Shown here piece by piece: positions 26,901 through 35,313 of a stretch of 64,000 nt of DNA. This DNA is from Pseudoflavitalea rhizosphaerae (lineage in GTDB: Bacteria > Bacteroidota > Bacteroidia > Chitinophagales > Chitinophagaceae), in assembly GCF_003991355.1 (NCBI RefSeq), contig NZ_RCSU01000009.1, positions 124,001-188,000 on the forward strand, in the 5' to 3' direction. The stretch's first letter is position 1. Every line of letters begins with the position of its first letter. The notes below the pieces were generated by a model. It made no database searches. It saw only the letters and a program-made list of their open reading frames with translations, and was not told the DNA's origin. Position numbers and translations under genes: made by a program.

Positions 26901-26990
26901 GAAACCGATGCCTCCGTGCTGATTACAGACCTCCATGAAGATGATCAGCCAGCAGGCACCCGTATTGAAGTACGACTTAAAATTCAATAA
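23928..26990 (+). CDS. Two-component-regulator-propeller histidine kinase (LytS-type kinase core)
   Basis: 1020 residues. A signal peptide (MSAIRYILAACFLLCCQQLAA) precedes about 14 Reg_prop repeats forming two beta-propellers (about 25-700, units like GFIWMGTQEGLNRFDG and LWIGTRNEGLYRYNP). A Y_Y_Y domain (about 700-770), one membrane helix (about 780-800) and a His-kinase (PF06580-type) core follow, with MNPHFIFN (His829) and a HATPase domain (PPLIIQPYVENAILHG; DNGVG). The sensor faces the periplasm and should detect a ligand, often a glycan. No in-frame ATG exists before the signal peptide, so the start is the TTG at 23928. The LytTR regulator gene abuts it with zero spacing. Confidence 0.93.
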   Translation: MSAIRYILAACFLLCCQQLAARQQDLYFENYTSLNGLSQNSGYSITQDHHGFIWMGTQEGLNRFDGYEFISYRKPFAGSASTSNQVDALLAGHSGRLWAGTQDGLFLLNPQSGQFETFSKFFRQPTSTPDSVSILKLFEDHQFNTWILTRYNGLFKVNGNGHYQHYFAGEGQNDRLIDITTDNHNRLWICDLNNIYWYDAARGRFNMVTMNHSISEGMKFRALCWFNNELWIGTAEHGILIYDPATGLTHAFTPPLTDGTLHAVYCMMADSKQQLWIGTRNEGLYRYNPFTAQFTRCRYREDKPGSLRKDFVLSLFEDRQGIIWIGLSGGGVAKYDIYNSIFHTIRKNYRNNSQLNDNMLFSLFSNGDGQLLIGAQNGGVVKWNTNNNSFTSYKDISPSGVTHNTVYGIAPGKPGQFWLATWGGLCKLDIGASPSKAFTPYSTGKDISKTWLYSVFKPSQENILLVSGMNGLYLFDLEMEKWTNWIDKDSMLLYNKPVVRCFYEDDRQRIWMGTEGMGLLQLDRTNNSISSIDLPQINTRNVRCLYQDMAGQLWIGSDNGLVQYDLQKKAVIKIWQTEHGLANNVVYGILQDQQQRLWLSTNSGLSCFDAETRKFLNYDVSYGLQGTEFNTNCCYRDARGMMYFGGIEGLTYFHPGNVPADKFNPPPVITGFLVMNHPSRSDSSLQLQQHIRLQPNQNFFTIEFSSLNFSHTNRTVYAYKLSGVDADWVYCGNKRTANYTKLSPGNYTFEVRSANNQGNWNRAITRLQITILPEFWQTTWFLALVIVLVIALTWWLLRRRIKQIRHEAELQQKISTTEMMALRAQMNPHFIFNCINSIDALIQSNDKYNATVYLNKFAKLIRNILDNSNQPAVPLSKDLNTLKLYIELEQLRNENKFTVSFNVPEDILQDDLKVPPLIIQPYVENAILHGLRNRTGNDGKLIISVSRKDDYLLYLIEDNGVGRSATITNIRKENISYGMAMTRDRVKLFNKETDASVLITDLHEDDQPAGTRIEVRLKIQ

Positions 26991-27740
26991 ATGCTATCCG
27001 CCATCATCATCGACGACGAAGTGAAGGGCCGCATCGCCCTCAAAAAGAAACTGCAGGATTATTGCCCGGAAGTGACCGTAACCGGCGAAGCCGCTGACGG
27101 CCTGCAGGGCATTGCACTGATCAGTCAGCTGTTGCCGCAGATCGTTTTCCTCGATATTGAAATGCCGCGCATGGATGGCTTTGCCATGTTGCAGCAAATA
27201 CCCGAAAAGAAATTCCACCTCGTATTTACAACCGCTTATGATCAATATGCCATCCGCGCAATCCGTTTTGCAGCTTTCGATTATCTGCTCAAACCAGTAG
27301 ACATCGAAGAGCTGCGCAGTACCATCAGTAAGATCCTTCAATCTCAGGGAAAACCTGAAACTGGTCGCAAGCTGGAAGTACTGGCCGATAACCTGCAACG
27401 CAATGCAGCCCTCAACAAAATAGCCATTCCTACTTTGGAAGGATTGTTATTCTTCAATGTGGATGATATTATTCACCTGGAAGCTCATAGCAATTACACG
27501 GTGATCCATTTCACCAATCATGCAAAGCTCACTGCCAGCAGGACCCTGAAGGAGTTTGAAGAATTATTGCCGAATGATAAGTTCTTCCGTCCCCATCATT
27601 CCCACCTGATCAACCTCACATATCTGAAAAGATATATCAAGGGGGATGGCGGACAAATAGAAATGCAGAACGGGAATTATGTGGATGTGGCGAGAAGGAA
27701 AAAAGAAGAGTTCCTGCAGCGGATGCTGGCGAACAAATAG
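26991..27740 (+). CDS. LytTR-family response regulator
   Basis: 249 residues. A receiver domain (1-120) has the acidic pair IIIDDE (8-9), the phosphorylated Asp55 in VFLDIEMP, a Thr/Tyr switch (FTTAYDQYA) and Lys in LLKPVD. A LytTR DNA-binding domain covers about 145-246 (IPTLEGLLFFNVDDIIHLEAHSNYT; FFRPHHSHLINLTYLKRY). Its ATG directly follows the stop of the propeller kinase gene, so the two form an operon and this is the cognate regulator. Its target genes are unknown; no LytTR-type direct repeat was searched for outside the neighbourhood. Confidence 0.95.
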   Translation: MLSAIIIDDEVKGRIALKKKLQDYCPEVTVTGEAADGLQGIALISQLLPQIVFLDIEMPRMDGFAMLQQIPEKKFHLVFTTAYDQYAIRAIRFAAFDYLLKPVDIEELRSTISKILQSQGKPETGRKLEVLADNLQRNAALNKIAIPTLEGLLFFNVDDIIHLEAHSNYTVIHFTNHAKLTASRTLKEFEELLPNDKFFRPHHSHLINLTYLKRYIKGDGGQIEMQNGNYVDVARRKKEEFLQRMLANK

Positions 27741-27755
27741 TAAGGTGCGGCCAGT

Positions 27756-27861
27756 CCAGTCGCTCGCCTCTGGCGAGTGACTTCTGTTTAGTCGCCTCCG
27801 GCGACGCGGTGTTCGCCGGAGGCGAACAAATAGAAGTCACTCGCCAGAGGCGAGCGACTGG
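27756..27861 (+). repeat. Palindromic four-hairpin repeat, copy D
   Basis: Almost identical to copy A over 106 bp and in the same orientation, including the GCGGT spacer between the two inner hairpins. It begins 15 bp after the LytTR gene stop and ends 52 bp before the kdsA promoter box, between two plus-strand genes. A minus-strand 83-codon frame crossing it is spurious. Confidence 0.9.
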
Positions 27862-27913
27862 CGGCTCTCCGCTCCTATATCCCGCCACTTCACTGTCAAT
27901 TCAGAAACTATCT

Positions 27914-27921
27914 TATCTTTG
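27914..27921 (+). promoter_or_regulatory. Promoter -7 box of kdsA
   Basis: TATCTTTG is a perfect TAnnTTTG box and ends 5 nt before the ATG, so the transcript may be leaderless or nearly so. The -33 box is weak (TTCA, 21-nt spacer). Confidence 0.5.
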
Positions 27922-27926
27922 CGGCC

Positions 27927-28748
27927 ATGGAAAAAATGTTAAAAGACCTGTTTGCCAACCAACAGTATGACGAGAATAATTTCTTCCTGATCGCCGGTCC
28001 ATGTGTAGTGGAGAGCGAAGAGTTGTTGATGGAAGTGGCCGATAAAGTTTCGGGCATCTGCAAAAATCTTGGAATCCCTTATATTTTCAAAGCTTCTTAC
28101 CGCAAAGCCAACCGCACCAGCGGCAGCTCTTTCACCGGACTTGGTGATGAAGTGGCGATGCAATTACTGAAGAAAACAGGAGAGAAATACAAGCTCCCCG
28201 TTACTTCAGATATCCATGCACATGAAGAAGCGGCCATTGCTGCCCAATACATCGATGTACTGCAGATCCCGGCATTCCTCTGCCGTCAGACAGACCTGCT
28301 GGAAGCAGCCGCACATACCGGCAAGATCGTGAATGTGAAAAAAGGACAATTCCTCAGCGGCCCTTCTATGAAGTTTGCTGCCGAAAAGATCCGCAATGCC
28401 GGAAATGAAAAAGTGATCCTCACGGACCGCGGCAACACATTCGGTTACCAGGACCTGATAGTGGACTATCGCAATATCCCCTGGATGAAAGAGCATGGCG
28501 CACCGGTGGTGATGGACTGTACTCACAGTCTGCAGCAACCGAATCAGACCAGTGGTGTTACCGGTGGTAATCCCCAACTGATCGGTACTATTGCCAAAGC
28601 CGCTATTGCTACCGGAGCAGATGGTTTGTTCATTGAAACGCATCCCAACCCTGCCGTAGCCAAATCAGATGGCGCCAATATGTTGAAACTGGATCTGCTG
28701 GAGCCATTGCTGCAGCAGCTGGTGAAGCTGAGGAAAGCGGTTGTATAA
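27927..28748 (+). CDS. kdsA: 3-deoxy-8-phosphooctulonate synthase (KDO-8-phosphate synthase)
   Basis: 273 residues, normal length. It condenses phosphoenolpyruvate with arabinose-5-phosphate to make KDO-8-phosphate for the lipopolysaccharide inner core. Diagnostic segments are IAGPCVVES (PEP binding), FKASYRKANRTSGSSF, DIHAHEEA, IPAFLCRQTDLLEAAA, VKKGQFLSGP, RGNTFGYQDLIVDYR, DCTHSLQQPN and ETHPNPAVAKSDGANM. It is probably the metal-independent class, since the position after the first Asn-Arg segments carries no obvious metal cysteine, but this is not certain. It is monocistronic with a shared bidirectional terminator. Confidence 0.96.
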   Translation: MEKMLKDLFANQQYDENNFFLIAGPCVVESEELLMEVADKVSGICKNLGIPYIFKASYRKANRTSGSSFTGLGDEVAMQLLKKTGEKYKLPVTSDIHAHEEAAIAAQYIDVLQIPAFLCRQTDLLEAAAHTGKIVNVKKGQFLSGPSMKFAAEKIRNAGNEKVILTDRGNTFGYQDLIVDYRNIPWMKEHGAPVVMDCTHSLQQPNQTSGVTGGNPQLIGTIAKAAIATGADGLFIETHPNPAVAKSDGANMLKLDLLEPLLQQLVKLRKAVV

Positions 28749-28771
28749 TTAAGCCTGATTCTTTTCTAAAT

Positions 28772-28802
28772 AGCAAATCCCGGCCACCGAGCCGGGATTT
28801 TT
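28772..28802. terminator. Bidirectional terminator between kdsA and the DUF4382 gene
   Basis: Stem AAATCCCGGC (28775-28784) / GCCGGGATTT (28791-28800) with a 6-nt loop, T-run after it and A-run before it. It lies between convergent genes. Confidence 0.9.
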
Positions 28803-28827
28803 CTGGATCGTAATCCATTACTTTTTA

Positions 28828-29619
28828 TTAATGCGCCAGCACTACAGTATCAAGCTTTGTTACTTGTCCTGTTGCTACAATTACACTTGTATTGTTTTGC
28901 GATTGATAATCTGTGTTAGTGGGCGCATAGCCTACCGTGTAACTTCCCGCATTCAACCCGCGGATGAGGTAATTGCCTAAAGTATCGGTAAGGGTTCCTG
29001 CCAAAGTATCGGTACCCTGGATTGCGAAAACGGCTGTACGGAAATCATAAGGCACCACTACTCCGGCAATACTGCCGCCGGCGGCCTGCAATACGGTCCT
29101 GATCACCGGTTTCAGAATAAACTTGCCATTGCCGGTGGTAACGATGGAACGGGCCGCATCGAAGTCCATGAGCAGGGTATACATGATACCTCCTTCAACG
29201 TTTTGATGGATGTTCAGCTTGAGGCCACTTTGCTGAGCGCTGGGTGTTTCCAGGTCCTTTACTGTACCATCATTCAGTTTGATGGTATTGTTGGGGCCCA
29301 GCACCAGGCGGATCTGCTGTACCCGGCCTGCAGGAATTTCGGCATTCACCAGCAGGGTGTCTTTGTCGTTCACCAGGTCCAGCAGGTTATAAATACCTTT
29401 TTTCACATTAGGCAGGCTTTGCCAGCCATTGTTCTCATTGTCTGTTACATTGATCTGAATATCCACGATATCGATATTCACTTCTTCGTAATCGCCGGGA
29501 TCATCAGTAAGTCTTACTTCCAGACGCGCGGTTTGGTTAACAGGATCGTCTTCGGAACAAGAGGTCAGCATCAGGGTTGAAAAGGAGCATAATAATGCTC
29601 CGAAAAACAGTGTTTTCAT
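28828..29619 (-). CDS. DUF4382 lipoprotein with C-terminal carboxypeptidase-regulatory-like domain
   Basis: 263 residues from the ATG at 29619; the open frame reaches 29787, but only the inner start gives a lipoprotein signal (LMLTSC, Cys21). The DUF4382 domain (about 30-165) has RLEVRLTDDPGDYEEVNIDIVDI and IPAGRVQQIRLVLG. The C-terminal 80 residues (SIAGVVVPYDFR to TDTLGNYLIRGLNAGSYTVGY) match the CarboxypepD regulatory-like beta sandwich. It is anchored at the outer or inner membrane; function unknown. The two-domain plan is common in Bacteroidota. Confidence 0.85.
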   Translation of the reverse strand: MKTLFFGALLCSFSTLMLTSCSEDDPVNQTARLEVRLTDDPGDYEEVNIDIVDIQINVTDNENNGWQSLPNVKKGIYNLLDLVNDKDTLLVNAEIPAGRVQQIRLVLGPNNTIKLNDGTVKDLETPSAQQSGLKLNIHQNVEGGIMYTLLMDFDAARSIVTTGNGKFILKPVIRTVLQAAGGSIAGVVVPYDFRTAVFAIQGTDTLAGTLTDTLGNYLIRGLNAGSYTVGYAPTNTDYQSQNNTSVIVATGQVTKLDTVVLAH

Positions 29620-30136
29620 AATGTGGATGTTTTGTAACATAATGGGTAAGGCTAAAACTGTGCCATATCTGATGAAGTAGTTATCGAACACCGCGCATCT
29701 TTTTTCGCACAGACTGGCTTCAGTAAAGTTCTTTTTTGCATTATTGGTTTTCGCAATTAAGAGCATGGAACGCCGGCTGGAAAACAAACCGGCGCAGAAA
29801 AATATTCGATTGACTTTCGTTAGTGGAAACTGACTGTAGCAATGTAACCATACTCTTCATTTTTATTTTTCACCGGGAGGCATAAAAAAAGCCTCCTTGC
29901 AGAGGCTGATTTTATGTAATGTTTTCAAAGGTATCTCGCGCTTTTCCTGGGTAGGATTGGGGTGAAGGCTTTTCTAGCGTTCATGGATCAAAAACGGGAC
30001 TTCCTTTCGATTTTTCTGGATTTTCTCGGTTCTTGTTTGCTGGTACAAAGCTACCATCCAGGCAGGGCAATGTATAACCGAAGGCGTCACAGGAATACCC
30101 GCAACGTGTACCAACCGGTTAAAATTGTTTTAATGT
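29620..30136. other. Intergenic region (517 bp) between two minus-strand genes
   Basis: It lies between the DUF4382 ATG and the stop of the AraC gene. It holds a minus-strand terminator at 29884-29911. Short open frames here have no coding look. No consensus promoter box for the DUF4382 gene was recognised. Confidence 0.6.
29884..29911 (-). terminator. Minus-strand terminator downstream of the AraC gene
   Basis: Stem AGCCTC (29890-29895) / GAGGCT (29902-29907), 6-nt loop, preceded on the plus strand by A7, i.e. T7 in the minus-strand transcript. It is about 230 bp beyond the AraC stop, so the transcript would carry a long 3' end. Confidence 0.7.
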
Positions 30137-31171
30137 CTATACCTGCTTTGCCAAAAGTCTGCTTGGAAGTACCCCGAACGCTTTTTTGAATGCAATGGTG
30201 AAATTGCTGAGATTGGCATAGCCCAGTTCCATCGCCACTTCTTTAACAGAATATTTACCTGTGAGCAGTTTATCCTGCGCGGCCTGCATGCGGGCCTTCT
30301 GGTAATATTCATAAATGGGTGACCCGTACATCACTTTGAAATCCTTTTTCAGTTTGGATTCACTGATGCTCACCATTTTGGCCAGCTGTGAAATTGGCGG
30401 AGGGCTTTGATAAATGTCTTTGGTGAGGATGGCTTCCACCTGCATCACCCTGTTGATGTCTTCCTGGCTGAGCGGCACACGGAATGCGGGGTTATGCATT
30501 TTTTCATATATGATGGCGAAGAACCTTTCGATCATCAGCATGATTCGGTTCTGGATGATAGTTAGCCGAAGGGGATTATCCTGACCTACCTCCATGATGG
30601 TTTGCATCCATTGCCTGAACTTGTTGTCGAGCGGAACGATATTGATGTTCTCCGCCTTCAGTGAGATATAGGTGGAGAGCACGTTCTCGGCCGTCTCAAG
30701 GTCAAGGTACCTGGCCAGCCACTCCTTGTTGAACAGGATGGCTACTCCCAGGTAGGTGGTCCCCTTGGTACTGTAGTAGCTCCAGTCGAACAACGAACTG
30801 GTGAGGTAGGCGATGGATTTGGAAGTATTCATATCCTTCACCTTGTCTTCATCGATGGTCACCACCAGGGTACCCGGCACCGTGAGCATGTCTACCCGCA
30901 GTACATAATACTCTTCGGCTATCTTTTTCCGATGGATCAGCCAATCGTCGTTGAGCACGCAATTGATGAGGGTGGCCTCCAGCCCGTTGGGGAGGACCAC
31001 ATAAGTGAAGGTGCCTGTTGCAGTATCCTGTGGGAACTGGATCTCATTATTGATCACAGGCACACTGAGGCGCTGTCCAACATGGTGCACAAACGCTTCA
31101 TAATTGGTATGAGTGTAGTCTAGATGGAACACCGAAATAATTTTAAGTGATGCCGCTACCGGTGCAGGCAA
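30137..31171 (-). CDS. AraC-family transcriptional regulator
   Basis: 344 residues as the longest form. The N-terminal 230 residues have no recognised effector domain. The C-terminal AraC domain (about 240-340) has two HTH motifs: PPPISQLAKMVSISESKLKKDFKVMYG and YSVKEVAMELGYANLSNFTIAFKKAFG, followed by P-S-R. The start is uncertain: codon 1 at 31171 is TTG and an in-frame stop precedes it directly; a GTG 13 codons later is the alternative. It is likely a DNA-binding activator or repressor; target unknown. The small PspC-like gene lies 38 bp upstream on the same strand. Confidence 0.88.
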   Translation of the reverse strand: MPAPVAASLKIISVFHLDYTHTNYEAFVHHVGQRLSVPVINNEIQFPQDTATGTFTYVVLPNGLEATLINCVLNDDWLIHRKKIAEEYYVLRVDMLTVPGTLVVTIDEDKVKDMNTSKSIAYLTSSLFDWSYYSTKGTTYLGVAILFNKEWLARYLDLETAENVLSTYISLKAENINIVPLDNKFRQWMQTIMEVGQDNPLRLTIIQNRIMLMIERFFAIIYEKMHNPAFRVPLSQEDINRVMQVEAILTKDIYQSPPPISQLAKMVSISESKLKKDFKVMYGSPIYEYYQKARMQAAQDKLLTGKYSVKEVAMELGYANLSNFTIAFKKAFGVLPSRLLAKQV

Positions 31172-31209
31172 TTATCAGTGTGGCCTTAAAACAAAAAACA
31201 CCAAAAGGA

Positions 31210-31431
31210 CTATTGGTATTTCAGCGGGTTACGACGACCGGATAAGATGTAACGTTTCATGTTCATCCAGAATGCTAAAACAAAGTAAACGATCAATGGG
31301 GATCCCATTGTGAGAAATGATATGTAAACGAACCAGGTGCGGATACGGGCCGTGGCTATACCTAATCTGTCGCCCATAGCAGAGCAGACACCAAAGGCTT
31401 GCCATTCTATAAATTGTCTCAAACGATTCAC
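31210..31431 (-). CDS. PspC-like small membrane protein
   Basis: 73 residues. The segment VCSAMGDRLGIATARIRTWFVYISFL followed by a second hydrophobic stretch (SPLIVYFVLAFWMNM) matches the PspC domain, normally found in phage-shock or envelope-stress proteins. It has two membrane spans and a short basic C-terminus (KRYILSGRRNPLKYQ). No other psp genes are near. The upstream region is divergent with the aconitase gene. Confidence 0.8.
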   Translation of the reverse strand: MNRLRQFIEWQAFGVCSAMGDRLGIATARIRTWFVYISFLTMGSPLIVYFVLAFWMNMKRYILSGRRNPLKYQ

Positions 31432-31537
31432 AGAATAATCATTTTTAACGGGTAAAATGCCTGAGACCTGACCCAGGGGTTTGGTTCACACCACTAAATT
31501 ATAAAATATAAAACAAATTGTCCAACCCTCCGGTTAT

Positions 31538-31566
31538 TTTGATAAACCATTTTTTAGGTAAATTCG
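31538..31566 (+). promoter_or_regulatory. Promoter of aconitase
   Basis: TTTG (31538-31541), a 17-nt spacer and TAAATTCG (31559-31566). The spacer is short for the consensus and the -7 box has one mismatch. It shares the ATTCGCA sequence with the icd promoter. The ATG is 31 nt downstream. Confidence 0.4.
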
Positions 31567-31597
31567 CAGCACTTTCCGTAAATCTAAATTATTTATC

Positions 31598-33865
31598 ATG
31601 GTCTTTGATCTGGACTTAATCAAGAAATTGTACGCGGGCCTGCCGGCTAAAGTAGACTCCGCGCGCAAATTGACAGGCACGCCGCTGACGCTGGCTGAGA
31701 AAATTTTATATGCGCATTTGTACGAACCGGCCGCCAAAGCCTACACCCGGGGAAAAGATTATGTGGATTTTGCTCCGGATCGCGTTGCGATGCAGGACGC
31801 CACCGCCCAGATGGCCCTGCTGCAATTCATGACCTGTGGCCGCGACCAGGTTGCGGTCCCATCTACTGTTCACTGTGACCACCTCATCCAGGCCAGGACC
31901 GGCGCCGCTGAGGACCTCAAGAATGCATTAAATGTAAATAAAGAAGTATATGACTTCCTGGCTTCCATCTCCAACAAATACGGGATCGGATTCTGGAAGG
32001 CCGGAGCCGGTATCATCCACCAGGTGGTGATCGAGAACTACGCCTTCCCCGGAGGTATGATGATCGGCACTGACTCCCATACCCCCAACGCTGGAGGTCT
32101 CGGCATGGTAGCCATCGGTGTAGGTGGCGCTGACGCAGTAGACGTTATGGCCGGTCTCGCCTGGGAATTGAAAATGCCCAAGCTCATCGGTGTAAAACTC
32201 ACTGGCAAACTCTCCGGATGGGCTTCCGCCAAAGACGTGATCCTCAAAGTGGCAGGCATCCTTACCGTAAAAGGTGGAACCGGCGCTATCGTTGAATACT
32301 TCGGCGAAGGTGCAGACAGCCTCTCTGCTACCGGTAAAGGCACCATCTGTAACATGGGCGCCGAGATCGGGGCCACCTGCTCCCTCTTTGCCTATGACGA
32401 GAAAATGGCCGACTACCTCCGCGCTACAGGCCGCTCCGAAGTGGCTGAGCTCGCCAACGGCGTTCGTGAACACCTCCGCCCGGACGATGCTGTGTACGCC
32501 AATCCCGAGAAATTCTACGATCAACTGATCGAGATCGACCTCAATACACTGGAACCACACGTGAACGGACCATTCACTCCGGACCTCGCATGGCCCATCA
32601 GCAAATTCGCTGAAGCCGTGAAAGCCAACAACTGGCCTGAGCGCCTCGAAGTGGCCCTCATCGGATCCTGCACCAACTCTTCTTATGAAGATATCAGCCG
32701 CTCCGCGTCACTGGCCGAACAAGCCATCGCCAAAAAACTCAAAGCGAAAGCTGAGTTCACCATCACTCCCGGTTCTGAACTGGTAAGGCATACCATCGAG
32801 AAAGATGGCTTCCTCAAAACATTCGACCAGATCGGCGGCGTGGTACTCGCCAATGCCTGCGGTCCCTGTATCGGTCAATGGGCCCGTCATATCGACGATC
32901 CCAATCGTAAGAACTCCATCATCACTTCCTTCAACAGGAACTTCGCCAAACGTAATGATGGTCTGGCTTCCACCCACGCATTCGTAGCTTCACCAGAGAT
33001 CGTGACTGCCTTTGCCATCGCCGGTGACCTCACTTTCAACCCGCTGAAAGACACCCTGAAGAACGAAGAAGGAAAAGATGTAATGCTGGACGAACCAACC
33101 GGTGTTGAACTGCCTCCAAAAGGCTTTTCGGTTGATGATCCCGGTTACCAGGCCCCTGCTGCCGACGGTAGCGGAGTACAGGTGATCGTTAGTCCCGAAT
33201 CTCAGCGTCTCCAACTCCTGGAGCCATTCACTCCATGGGAAGGAACCGATATCAAAGGACTCCGCCTTCTCATCAAGGCAAAAGGAAAATGTACCACTGA
33301 CCATATCTCCATGGCAGGTCCCTGGTTGAAATTCCGTGGTCACCTGGACAATATCTCCAATAACATGCTCATCGGCGCAGTGAATTTTTATAACGATAAA
33401 ACAGACACTGTAAAGAACGAGCTCACCGGAGAATACGGTCCTGTTCCCGCCACTCAACGCGCTTACAAAGCAGCCGGTATCGGAACTGTTGTTGTAGGCG
33501 ACGAGAACTACGGTGAAGGCAGCAGCCGCGAACACGCAGCGATGGAGCCACGCCACCTCGGCGTTCGCGCAATCATCGTTCGCAGCTTCGCCCGTATCCA
33601 CGAGACCAACCTGAAAAAACAGGGTATGCTCGCACTCACTTTTAACGACAAAGCAGACTACGATAAGATCCAGGAAGACGATGTGATAGACCTCAATGGA
33701 CTTACCACTTTTGCTCCGGGCTCACAGATCACCATGGTGCTGACCCATAAAGACGGCAGCAAGGATGAAGTGAAGCTCAACCACACTTACAATGATCAAC
33801 AGATCGAGTGGTTCAAAGCAGGTGGCGCACTCAATGTGATCCGCGCACAGTTCGCTAAAAAATAG
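31598..33865 (+). CDS. acn: Aconitate hydratase, mitochondrial-type
   Basis: 755 residues, the length of the mitochondrial-type enzymes rather than the 890-residue AcnA. It interconverts citrate and isocitrate in the TCA cycle. The three 4Fe-4S ligands are Cys358 (GSCTNSS) and Cys421 and Cys424 ([10 protein letters not shown]). Other family segments are [22 protein letters not shown], the swivel domain with [22 protein letters not shown], and [16 protein letters not shown]. It is preceded by its own promoter and followed by a terminator. Only icd among its TCA partners is in the window. Confidence 0.97.
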   Translation: MVFDLDLIKKLYAGLPAKVDSARKLTGTPLTLAEKILYAHLYEPAAKAYTRGKDYVDFAPDRVAMQDATAQMALLQFMTCGRDQVAVPSTVHCDHLIQARTGAAEDLKNALNVNKEVYDFLASISNKYGIGFWKAGAGIIHQVVIENYAFPGGMMIGTDSHTPNAGGLGMVAIGVGGADAVDVMAGLAWELKMPKLIGVKLTGKLSGWASAKDVILKVAGILTVKGGTGAIVEYFGEGADSLSATGKGTICNMGAEIGATCSLFAYDEKMADYLRATGRSEVAELANGVREHLRPDDAVYANPEKFYDQLIEIDLNTLEPHVNGPFTPDLAWPISKFAEAVKANNWPERLEVALIGSCTNSSYEDISRSASLAEQAIAKKLKAKAEFTITPGSELVRHTIEKDGFLKTFDQIGGVVLANACGPCIGQWARHIDDPNRKNSIITSFNRNFAKRNDGLASTHAFVASPEIVTAFAIAGDLTFNPLKDTLKNEEGKDVMLDEPTGVELPPKGFSVDDPGYQAPAADGSGVQVIVSPESQRLQLLEPFTPWEGTDIKGLRLLIKAKGKCTTDHISMAGPWLKFRGHLDNISNNMLIGAVNFYNDKTDTVKNELTGEYGPVPATQRAYKAAGIGTVVVGDENYGEGSSREHAAMEPRHLGVRAIIVRSFARIHETNLKKQGMLALTFNDKADYDKIQEDDVIDLNGLTTFAPGSQITMVLTHKDGSKDEVKLNHTYNDQQIEWFKAGGALNVIRAQFAKK

Positions 33866-34293
33866 TGTTTATCATTTTTAGTTGTGAGGGCCGTCCGCTT
33901 AGGGCGGCTCTTTTGTTTGGGGGCATTATCCCTGGGGACTCCTTTTTTGGGTAGCCGGCGGGGCCAGGGATCGGCGGTGGAAAAACAGGGTTGCGCTTTT
34001 TGTTGAGGGATGAACTGAAGTTGATCAGGGAACGGGAGAACATGGCCGGGCTTTTGTAACGCCTGTTTTTAAGACCGCCTCCTCCCTGGCCCACGCCGGC
34101 CACCTCGCATATTCTTCAGGTGCAACAGGGATAATGCGGGTGGGTGGTGATGGGGTAATTGTGCATCATTGTTTATTAAAAGTAAGAACATGGGCTATCT
34201 GTTAGGAGTATGCGATAAGTATAGAGAAAGGCACACTCCTTTTTATTGATCGCTTTTGAGGCCAGCAACAGATATCCTGGCTACTGATTACCG
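33866..34293. other. Intergenic region (428 bp) after aconitase
   Basis: It holds the aconitase terminator (33886-33914), a possible second hairpin (ATCCCTGG at 33928 with CCAGGGAT at 33964) and a weak terminator-like hairpin (GGAGT 34205-34209, ACTCC 34235-34239, then TTTTT). An 82-codon minus-strand frame at 33855-34103 has no recognisable content and overlaps the terminator. I see no gene. Confidence 0.6.
33886..33914 (+). terminator. Terminator of aconitase
   Basis: Stem GAG..CCGTCC / GGGCGGCTC with one G-T pair and a two-base bulge, followed by TTTT. It is 20 bp after the aconitase stop. Confidence 0.75.
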
Positions 34294-34671
34294 TTATGAT
34301 TGATGTTTTAGTGCAAAAATGATTTTATACCCATCGGGATCGGAGATCATGAGGCCGTATTTGGACCAGTAGGGGTTTTTGGGCGTTTCAAGAGGGATAT
34401 GATTCCCTTCAATGATCTTTTTGATGACGGCAAGATCTGCCGCTGAATTTTTATAGAAAACGAGAATATCATCTTCATCAAATTTACTTTGCGGTTTTTC
34501 TGGCGATATGGTAAATTCCAGATGCCAGTCCAGGCCCGGAAGTCCCAGGAAAATCCCGTCATACTCATCATGTGCTTCAAAGCCGCCTAACTTTTGAAGT
34601 CCCACTATCTCTGTATAAAATTTTTCAATACTCTTCAGGTCAGTTGTATGTCTTGCATATCTGAATGTCAT
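34294..34671 (-). CDS. VOC-superfamily (glyoxalase/bleomycin-resistance-like) protein
   Basis: 125 residues, a single VOC domain with two beta-alpha-beta-beta-beta units: FRYARHTTDLKSIEKFYTEIVGLQKLGG and DILVFYKNSAADLAVIKKIIEGNHIPL, ending in LMISDPDGYKIIFAL, the typical last strand. The D-P-D-G-Y-K-I turn is characteristic. Metal ligands in these proteins are a His near the N-terminus and a Glu near the C-terminus; His8 is present, but the C-terminal ligand position is not obvious. Enzyme activity and substrate are unknown. It is short and monocistronic. Confidence 0.85.
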   Translation of the reverse strand: MTFRYARHTTDLKSIEKFYTEIVGLQKLGGFEAHDEYDGIFLGLPGLDWHLEFTISPEKPQSKFDEDDILVFYKNSAADLAVIKKIIEGNHIPLETPKNPYWSKYGLMISDPDGYKIIFALKHQS

Positions 34672-35313
34672 CTTTTGATATTTTGTTTAAGTTTAATAAC
34701 AGTGATCTAGAGTAACATATCCGGTTTATCCTTCCTGCACTTTCATCAAAAACCCCCATTTACATTTCCCCAACACTGCTGCACTTTTACCCCCATCCCA
34801 TCCCCCCAGCGTGTTTCCTGGAAAAATTTCCCATCAGCGTGCCCATGCCGTGGAGGGAGTGTGCGTGGCAGGCCTTTGAAATGTAAGCGATGCAGCCCGG
34901 CTAACCTACCACAGCTCAATCCAACCAACCAATGCTCAACAAAAATCCTCCCGCGTCGGTTCATTTCATCAGCCGACCACGCATACTCCCCCACGGCCAT
35001 CAACCATAGATAATTTTTCCAGAGAACCACGCACCCATTCCCGTAGTTCTACGCAAGGCAAGGCAATTGATTCTCTGTAGCTTGCCCTCATATTGATCAT
35101 CACTATTGACTATTAAACCTGGTCTTTATCCATCCTTCCGGGGACTTCCGGTATGCGATTGTTACTGGTGGGGAATCTTTATCGCATATGGATGGATTTT
35201 TTCGGTGTAACAAACCTTGAATTGACTGAACCGCCGGTGGTTACGAAACGGTTCAGTCTTCAAGGTTTTGTTTTTTGTATTTTAGCGCATTATCAGCACC
35301 GATCCAACATAAA
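34672..35313. other. Intergenic region (642 bp) with a large imperfect inverted repeat
   Basis: This is the longest gene-free stretch. It is C-rich on the plus strand in 34740-35060. The inverted repeat at 34809-34888 / 34958-35032 fills its centre. Frames inside it (a 94-codon minus frame at 34746-35030, and a 40-codon minus frame from 35091) look like translations of the repeat rather than genes. Upstream of the peptidase gene, 35231-35280 holds a rho-independent-like T-rich stretch after the GAACCGTTTC region. Confidence 0.6.
34809..35032. repeat. Large imperfect inverted repeat, arms of 75-80 nt
   Basis: The left arm 34809-34888 and the reverse complement of the right arm 34958-35032 align over nearly their full length with two small gaps. 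Shared segments include GCGTG, CTGGAAAAATT, GCCGTGG, GGAGT, TGCGTGG and GAAATG. By eye, about 70 percent of positions agree. The loop is 69 nt. It could be a MITE-like element with degenerate terminal repeats, or a structured RNA. Confidence 0.65.

Noticed and set aside
27637-27888. Minus-strand frame of 83 codons across repeat copy D
   Set aside because: Its protein is a reading of the palindromic repeat and of the reverse of the LytTR gene. The same peptide pieces (SLA..RR.T..SPEA) appear from copy E on both strands, as expected from the repeat, not from a gene family.
33855-34103. 82-codon minus-strand frame after aconitase
   Set aside because: It overlaps the aconitase stop and terminator, has no recognisable domain and no promoter.
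34746-35091. Minus-strand frames of 94 and 40 codons in the gene-free region
   Set aside because: They lie inside the imperfect inverted repeat, lack a family resemblance I can name and have no promoter. Their composition follows the C-rich plus strand rather than codon use of neighbours.
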